Assembly (NCBI RefSeq): GCF_018861905.1
Contig: NZ_JAHLDU010000011.1
Coordinates: 1-64,000, forward strand
Length of the DNA stretch: 64,000 nucleotides
Source of the DNA: Clostridium sp. DSM 17811
GTDB lineage: Bacteria > Bacillota > Clostridia > Clostridiales > Clostridiaceae
Reading direction: 5' to 3'
The notes beneath the pieces were generated by a model that was not told where the DNA came from, did no database searches, and saw nothing but the letters and a program-made list of their open reading frames with translations. Position 1 is the stretch's first letter; each line of letters opens with the position of its first letter. Of the stretch, positions 61,899-64,000 are shown piece after piece. The position numbers were made by a program, and so were the translations under genes.

Positions 61899-63065
61899 AT
61901 GGGAAATGAGAAATTATTAGAGAATATTAATAACTTAGAAAAAAAACTTTTAGATGTACGTCATAACCTCCATAAACATCCAGAGTTATCTAATGAAGAA
62001 TTTGAAACAACTAAAACTTTACGTAAGTTACTAAATGAGGCTGAAATTCGTATACTTAATTTACCACTAGAAACAGGGCTAGTTGCAGAAATAACAGGAG
62101 ATAGGGAAGGACCAATTATTGCCATTCGAGGAGATATTGATGCATTGCCTATTAACGAAGAAACAGATTTAGAATATAAATCACAAGTTAGTGGTAAAAT
62201 GCATGCTTGTGGTCATGATTTTCATGCAAGTGTTATTTTAGGTGCAGCTTATTTATTAAAGCAGCAAGAATCAACACTAGAAGGAACAGTAAGGATAATA
62301 TTTCAGCCAGCTGAGGAGTTAGGACACGGCGCGGAAGACGTATTAGCATGTGGAGCATTATCTAATGTGGCTGCTATTTTTGGACTGCATAGCGCACCAG
62401 AGTTAGAAGTAGGAAGCTTTGGAGCGAATGTGGGAGCTATGACTGCAGCTGTTGATCGTTTTGAAATTGAAATTGATGGTATTGGTACTCATGCGTCATC
62501 TCCAGAAAAGGGAATTGATCCAATTATTGTTGCAGCTCATATAATTACAGCGCTTCAGACAATTGTTAGTCGAAGCGTTAGCACCTTTGATCAAGTACTT
62601 ATTAGTGTTACTCATATTGAAAGTGGTAATACATGGAATGTAATCCCAAATAAGGCTTATATTGAGGGGACAGTGAGAACTGTTAATGCTAAGATGCGTG
62701 AGTTTGTTCCAAGCAAAATGAGACAAATAATTAAAGGTATGGCTGACTCATTTGGAGCAACTGCTGAGCTTAAATGGTATAGTGGACCACCAGCAACAAA
62801 TAACGCGAAAGATTGGACAGAGGTTGCATTAGAAGTTGCGCAGATGCAAGGGTATGTTGTTAAAAAATTGCCGGATACACTAATTGGTGAAGATTTTGCT
62901 TTTTATCAGGAGAAAATACCCGGTGCATTTGTAAATATTGGTACAGGTGTGTCATATTCACTTCATCATCCTAAATTTAAGGTAGATGATGCTGCACTTT
63001 TGCCAGCTGCCAATTATTTTTCGGAACTTGCTAAGCGCGCTTTGGTAATACTTAAAGAAAAATAA
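61899..63065 (+). CDS. M20-family amidohydrolase (N-acyl-amino-acid hydrolase/IAA-hydrolase type)
   Basis: A 388-residue di-metal exopeptidase of the M20D group, which cleaves N-acylated amino acids or small peptides. RGDIDALPINEETD (about 67-80), HACGHDFHASVILGAAY (about 100-116) and PAEELGHGAEDVLACGA hold the metal ligands and catalytic Glu; the lid domain begins near VDRFEIEIDG. ATG 61899 has AAGGGG 11 bases before it and gives the family's usual N-terminus (KKLLDVRHNLHKHPELSNEE). It probably acts with the deacylase upstream on acylated amino acids. Confidence 0.92.
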   Translation: MGNEKLLENINNLEKKLLDVRHNLHKHPELSNEEFETTKTLRKLLNEAEIRILNLPLETGLVAEITGDREGPIIAIRGDIDALPINEETDLEYKSQVSGKMHACGHDFHASVILGAAYLLKQQESTLEGTVRIIFQPAEELGHGAEDVLACGALSNVAAIFGLHSAPELEVGSFGANVGAMTAAVDRFEIEIDGIGTHASSPEKGIDPIIVAAHIITALQTIVSRSVSTFDQVLISVTHIESGNTWNVIPNKAYIEGTVRTVNAKMREFVPSKMRQIIKGMADSFGATAELKWYSGPPATNNAKDWTEVALEVAQMQGYVVKKLPDTLIGEDFAFYQEKIPGAFVNIGTGVSYSLHHPKFKVDDAALLPAANYFSELAKRALVILKEK

Positions 63066-63076
63066 ATATATGAACT

Positions 63077-63116
63077 AAAAAACACATTCCTAGGAAATAT
63101 AGGAATGTGTTTTTTG
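63077..63116. terminator. Bidirectional terminator between the M20 gene and the trans-sulfuration gene
   Basis: AAAAAACACATTCCT (63077-63091) pairs with AGGAATGTGTTTTTT (63101-63115). Confidence 0.88.
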
Positions 63117-63125
63117 TTTATATAA

Positions 63126-64000
63126 TTATAATTCTAATGCTGTTTTTAAATCTTTTACTATATCAGAAACATTCTCAACACCTACTGATAATCTTACTAA
63201 ATGATCGGTTATTCCAATTTCTTGTCTAATTTCATATGGAACTGCTGCATGTGTCATAGTGGCAGGATGGCAAATTAATGATTCTACTCCTCCTAAACTT
63301 TCTCCAAAAGTTATTAACTGAAGACTTTCTAAGAATTTTTTATAATCATAATCTTTTTTTAGAACAAAGGAAATGATACCGCCATATCCAGTTGCTTGCT
63401 TTTCTTGTATTTTATGTCCTGGGTGATCCTCAAAACCTGGATAATATACTTTTTCTACTTCTTTTCTATCTCTTAAGAATTCAGATACAATTTTTGCGTT
63501 TGAGTTGTGTCTGTCCATCCTTAAAGCTAAAGTTTTAATACCTCTTATTAATAAGAAGGAATCAAAGGGAGATAGAACACCACCTGTTGAATTTTGTATG
63601 AATCCAATTCTTTCTGCAAGGTCTTTATTATTTACGACAACAAGTCCTGCAATTAAATCACTGTGACCACTTAGATATTTTGTAGCACTATGAATAACTA
63701 TATCAGCACCGAGGGTAAGTGGCATTTGTAGATATGGAGTCATAAATGTATTATCTACAATTAAGAGTAAGTTATTTTTTTTAGCAATTTTTGCAACTGC
63801 AGCAATATCTGTAATACCCATTAATGGATTTGTTGGTGTTTCTATAAAAATAGCTTTTACACTATCATCAATTTTATTTTCTAATAACGTTATATCAGAT
63901 GAATCAAATGCAGTATAATGTATACCAAAATTATTAAAATATTTGTCTATAACTCTAAAGGTTCCACCATATATATTATTTGATATTAGAATTCTATCTC
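63126..64000 (-). CDS. Cys/Met metabolism PLP enzyme (cystathionine gamma-lyase/synthase type), 5' partial
   Basis: The frame is open to the right edge; the N-terminal 90 or so residues are missing. Visible: ISNNIYGGTFRVIDKYF, FIETPTNPLMGITDI, VDNTFMTPYLQMPL (Asp that contacts PLP), SATKYLSGHSDLIAG (Schiff-base Lys) and FGESLGGVESLICHPATMTH (sulfur-substrate site). The family includes MetB, MetC, MccB, methionine gamma-lyase and O-acetylhomoserine sulfhydrylase. The FGESLGGVESL form fits cystathionine gamma-lyase/synthase, but the exact reaction needs the N-terminus and comparison. It ends in a shared terminator. Confidence 0.92.
   Translation of the reverse strand, partial: DRILISNNIYGGTFRVIDKYFNNFGIHYTAFDSSDITLLENKIDDSVKAIFIETPTNPLMGITDIAAVAKIAKKNNLLLIVDNTFMTPYLQMPLTLGADIVIHSATKYLSGHSDLIAGLVVVNNKDLAERIGFIQNSTGGVLSPFDSFLLIRGIKTLALRMDRHNSNAKIVSEFLRDRKEVEKVYYPGFEDHPGHKIQEKQATGYGGIISFVLKKDYDYKKFLESLQLITFGESLGGVESLICHPATMTHAAVPYEIRQEIGITDHLVRLSVGVENVSDIVKDLKTALEL

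Noticed and set aside
1-64000. Prophage, insertion sequence, tRNA or rRNA genes
   Set aside because: No transposase, integrase, phage structural gene, tRNA cloverleaf or rRNA signature was recognised on either strand by eye; tRNAscan-SE and Infernal would settle the RNA part.

Overview
The window is AT-rich DNA from a spore-forming, anaerobic Firmicute, almost certainly a Clostridium sensu stricto. The main evidence is a one-piece pyruvate:ferredoxin oxidoreductase, a butanol-type alcohol dehydrogenase, an alpha/beta SASP spore gene, purine-rich Shine-Dalgarno sequences throughout, and many GTG or TTG starts. No rRNA, tRNA, intact insertion sequence, prophage or CRISPR array was seen.

Layout. 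1-7 kb: the 3' end of a DegT-type aminotransferase, a chemoreceptor with a probable sigma-28 promoter, and nifJ, followed by a wreck of a dicarboxylate symporter. 7-12 kb: a methyltransferase whose codon use differs from its neighbours, sitting against the tail of a dead histidine kinase, then a pyrimidine nucleoside phosphorylase and NupC transporter pair. 12-20 kb: two tiny membrane proteins, then a cellobiose locus (GH94 phosphorylase, LacI regulator, ABC binding protein and two permeases) tied together by three copies of one operator. 20-24 kb: an ApbE flavin transferase paired with a polyferredoxin that carries two FMN-binding domains, behind a 112-bp perfect tandem duplication; then a cold-shock gene and the SASP gene. 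24-34 kb: an AsnRS-derived asparagine-synthetase-like gene divergent from an AsnC/Lrp gene, a thioesterase, AlkC, an overlapping pair (GxGYxYP protein and PTP-like phosphatase), an O6-methylguanine methyltransferase that seems to start at ATT, GreA, glutathione peroxidase and a headless glycosyltransferase.

34-50 kb: an Old Yellow Enzyme, a MATE pump, a TetR-lon unit with two matching operators, a glycine riboswitch ahead of an ACT-domain/UPF0210 pair, a ribbon-helix-helix plus zinc-site protein, an ECF sigma/anti-sigma operon with two envelope proteins, a TetR-butanol dehydrogenase unit, and a CheY paired with an unusual CheX-like fusion. 50-64 kb: a complete liv branched-chain amino acid ABC operon, a zinc-ribbon membrane protein, MsrB, an Lrp-aspartase unit, two amidohydrolases, and the start of a trans-sulfuration enzyme that runs off the right edge.

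Together the genes describe a fermentative saprophyte using cellobiose, nucleosides and amino acids, with local one-regulator control units. The most unusual material is regulatory or architectural: the glycine riboswitch on UPF0210, the flavinylation pair behind a duplicated promoter, the MshEN/CheX fusion, the phosphatase/GxGYxYP pair, and the asnA-asnC-like arrangement built with a non-homologous enzyme. All functions are inferred from sequence by eye; no database search was run.
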